64,000 nt of DNA from Paraburkholderia sp. FT54. Lineage in GTDB: Bacteria > Pseudomonadota > Gammaproteobacteria > Burkholderiales > Burkholderiaceae. Positions 62,686-64,000 of this stretch are shown piece by piece. A program made the translations under genes and the position numbers. The number at the start of each line of letters is the position of its first letter. The first letter of the stretch is position 1. The notes beneath the pieces were generated by a model, which did not search any database, was not told the DNA's origin, and worked only from the letters and a program-made list of their open reading frames with translations. The DNA lies in contig NZ_CP134196.1 of the NCBI RefSeq assembly GCF_031585635.1, positions 2,885,898 to 2,949,897 of the forward strand. Direction: 5' to 3'.

Positions 62686-63089
62686 TGAGGAAAGCGCTCG
62701 ACGTGAACTTCGCCGCGTCGGCCGAAATACTGCACCTGACGTCCCGCGATCCAGACGAAATAGCCGACGCATCCGGCGGCCAGGGTTCGGCGCACGAACT
62801 CGGCGTAGTTGACGGCGCCGCTCTGCGCGCCGCGCACGGCCAGGTTCACGGCGTCGGCATCGAACGCGTCCGCGATGGCAACGTCCGGCAGCGGCAAGGT
62901 GATCACATGCGTCTCCCCGCCCGGCGCATAGTACGTATGCTCACCGCGACGGTAATCGGTGAAATACGATTCCACGCCAGCTTCACCGAGCGCGCGCACG
63001 ACGGAGCCGAAGTCGATCGTGCCGTTGTGGGAACGCTGCGCGCAGTCGTCGGCAACGCGACGGCTTGCTTCATCGAGCTTGGCGCGCGT
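62682..63089 (-). CDS. DUF1398/YbcV-type protein, non-standard start
   Basis: The body GTIDFGSVVRALGEAGVESY, FTDYRRGEHTYYAPGGETHV, VNLAVRGAQSG and FVRRTLAAGCVGYFVWIAGR is clearly DUF1398 (YbcV). The frame is open upstream to a stop codon at about 63101 but contains no ATG before the DUF core. A strong Shine-Dalgarno TAGGAG is followed six bases later by ACG at 63087-63089, giving MTR-AKLDEASRR and about 135 residues, the usual family length. Either a rare ACG start is used or the start codon has been lost; a GTG at 62999 would give only 105 residues. Function unknown. Coupled to the alkD-type gene. Confidence 0.7.
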   Translation of the reverse strand, partial: TRAKLDEASRRVADDCAQRSHNGTIDFGSVVRALGEAGVESYFTDYRRGEHTYYAPGGETHVITLPLPDVAIADAFDADAVNLAVRGAQSGAVNYAEFVRRTLAAGCVGYFVWIAGRQVQYFGRRGEVHVERFPQ

Positions 63090-63219
63090 GGTGATCTCCT
63101 ACAGAGTTGAGCGTTTGTTCGACGGAAGCACCGAAAATACCGTGAACGAATACTAGTTTCCCAGGAAATCAAAGTCAAGCTCGCAGGACGAATGAGGGGT
63201 TGTGAACCCGTTACCGTGG

Positions 63220-63702
63220 CTCCCGAATTCCCTCACCTTTGTATTTAAAGTGCGCGCACAGGTAGCCATATTCTCACCTGGCCGACTCCCGAATCTTCTC
63301 ACCTGTCCGCTTTCAGCCTTGCTCCCAATCTCCACCCAACACCTTGTGCGGTCTGTTGCTAGCGACATGTTGTCCGCTTCTGCGAGCCCGCGACGATCAC
63401 GCGATCGCAGGAAGAAGAGGATGTATGCAGATGGGCGGCACGGCGTTGCACCGATAGGCTTCAAGGTGAGGCGCTTGAGCGCCAGCTGCTTCATCGTTGA
63501 CGCTATGAATGGAACTCCCTGGAATTTCTCACCTTATCTCAAGTGCGGACTCAGCGCGCCGTTGACTCACCTCCTGGAATCGCTCACCTTTGCCGGGTGA
63601 TCTCCTGGAACGGCTCACCTCTCGGCGAGTTTGAGCCATCTATCTCCTGGAAAGCTTCACCGTTGAGCACGCTGATGTCATCTCCTGGAATTCCTCACCA
63701 TC
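63220..63702 (+). repeat. Dispersed 21-nt repeat, cluster D (7 copies plus a partial, two subtypes)
   Basis: Copies on the plus strand: 63220-63240 and 63286-63306 (subtype TCCCGAA), a partial at 63264-63280, and five of a second subtype with TCCTGGAA or TCCCTGGAA: 63515-63536, 63571-63591, 63602-63622, 63644-63664 and 63682-63702. All keep CTCACC or TTCACC. The last four are spaced about 31-42 bases start to start, the closest packing in the window. The gap 63100-63708 has no other feature. Confidence 0.8.
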
Positions 63703-63708
63703 CCGGAG

Positions 63709-63969
63709 TCACTCATCCCTATGAGTCACACTATCGGCAAGCCAGACGACTGCCTTGACTGCGGCGTCGAGCGCTTCGTCCTTCGAAGCAAACACAGCGC
63801 CCGAATAGTATTGGACCGGCGTCCAGGCTCCGCCGTCTTCGACATCGCGACGAAACTCTTCGAATCCGTACGTACTGTCTGAACGCTGGAACAGGTCCAC
63901 GCATCGGTTGTGCTCGTCGTTTTCAATGCTGTCGAACACCAGCGAAGACTTGTCGATACGTGATGACAT
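63709..63969 (-). CDS. Small acidic protein, 86 aa, unknown
   Basis: MSSRIDKSSLVFDSIENDEH, then a region ending AVFASKDEALDAAVKAVVWL. GGAGATTC precedes the ATG at 63969. Charged and balanced in composition, with a convincing C-terminal helix, so probably real. No family recognised. Its stop lies 7 bases from the last dispersed repeat. Confidence 0.65.
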   Translation of the reverse strand: MSSRIDKSSLVFDSIENDEHNRCVDLFQRSDSTYGFEEFRRDVEDGGAWTPVQYYSGAVFASKDEALDAAVKAVVWLADSVTHRDE

Positions 63970-64000
63970 TTCGAATCTCCCCTCCCCAGACCGGCCTGCA

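Noticed and set aside
63220..63702. CRISPR or tandem-repeat array
   Set aside because: Repeat units are about 21 nt with two sequence subtypes and uneven spacing; no cas genes or leader nearby.

Overview
The window is GC-rich, densely coded DNA typical of a soil or plant-associated Burkholderiaceae chromosome. Paraburkholderia is the most likely genus: the gene set fits (a formaldehyde-activating enzyme, many LysR/AraC/GntR-regulated catabolic modules, several MFS transporters, an H-NS-type small protein, YcaQ), and short dispersed intergenic repeats occur in four places. This is an inference from protein resemblance; no rRNA, tRNA, CRISPR array or complete insertion sequence was seen.

Layout. 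1-3.9 kb: 5' part of fae, a repeat-rich gap, an H-NS-like protein, a family VIII esterase and two small proteins. 4.0-7.7 kb: a sigma54 activator facing a GntP-type permease that has a clear -24/-12 promoter and three upstream dyads, then a RidA protein. 7.7-13.3 kb: a large hybrid sensor kinase and an Aer-type receptor, divergent. 13.7-23.1 kb: DinB, a DedA-rhodanese fusion, a cNMP-domain/thioredoxin-reductase-like fusion, YcaQ, a LysE exporter and a secreted propeller-like protein. 23.7-27.7 kb: a four-gene osmoprotectant ABC operon with a leader of about 370 nt containing seven hairpins. 27.7-32.3 kb: LysR + MFS + CaiB + ScpB-like decarboxylase module. 32.3-34.3 kb: EamA exporter and AraC regulator. 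34.3-41.7 kb: aminotransferase/MFS/FAH-fold/FAD-FeS dehydrogenase operon with a divergent GntR gene and two matching operator-like palindromes. 41.8-45.7 kb: a lower-GC island with a secreted Rhs-type protein and a probable immunity gene, bracketed by imperfect 67-bp direct repeats. 45.8-53.9 kb: Na+/H+ antiporter, a LysR/CaiB/HMG-CoA-lyase-like/MFS module, a GlxA-type regulator and an SDR. 53.9-54.8 kb: repeats around a truncated response-regulator fragment. 54.8-59.9 kb: a compact chemosensory-like operon (membrane CheA-like kinase, membrane MCP fragment, two CheX-like proteins, CheY). 60.2-64.0 kb: PLD-family protein, AlkD-type repair protein, DUF1398 protein, the densest repeat cluster and a small protein.

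The most unusual items are the chemosensory-like operon at 54.8-59.9 kb, the 21-nt dispersed repeat family (two sequence subtypes, at least 16 copies), the structured leader before the osmoprotectant operon, and the Rhs/immunity island with flanking direct repeats. Two catabolic modules 20 kb apart share one plan (LysR, MFS carrier, CaiB CoA-transferase, CoA-ester-cleaving enzyme) and probably each import, CoA-activate and break down an organic acid.
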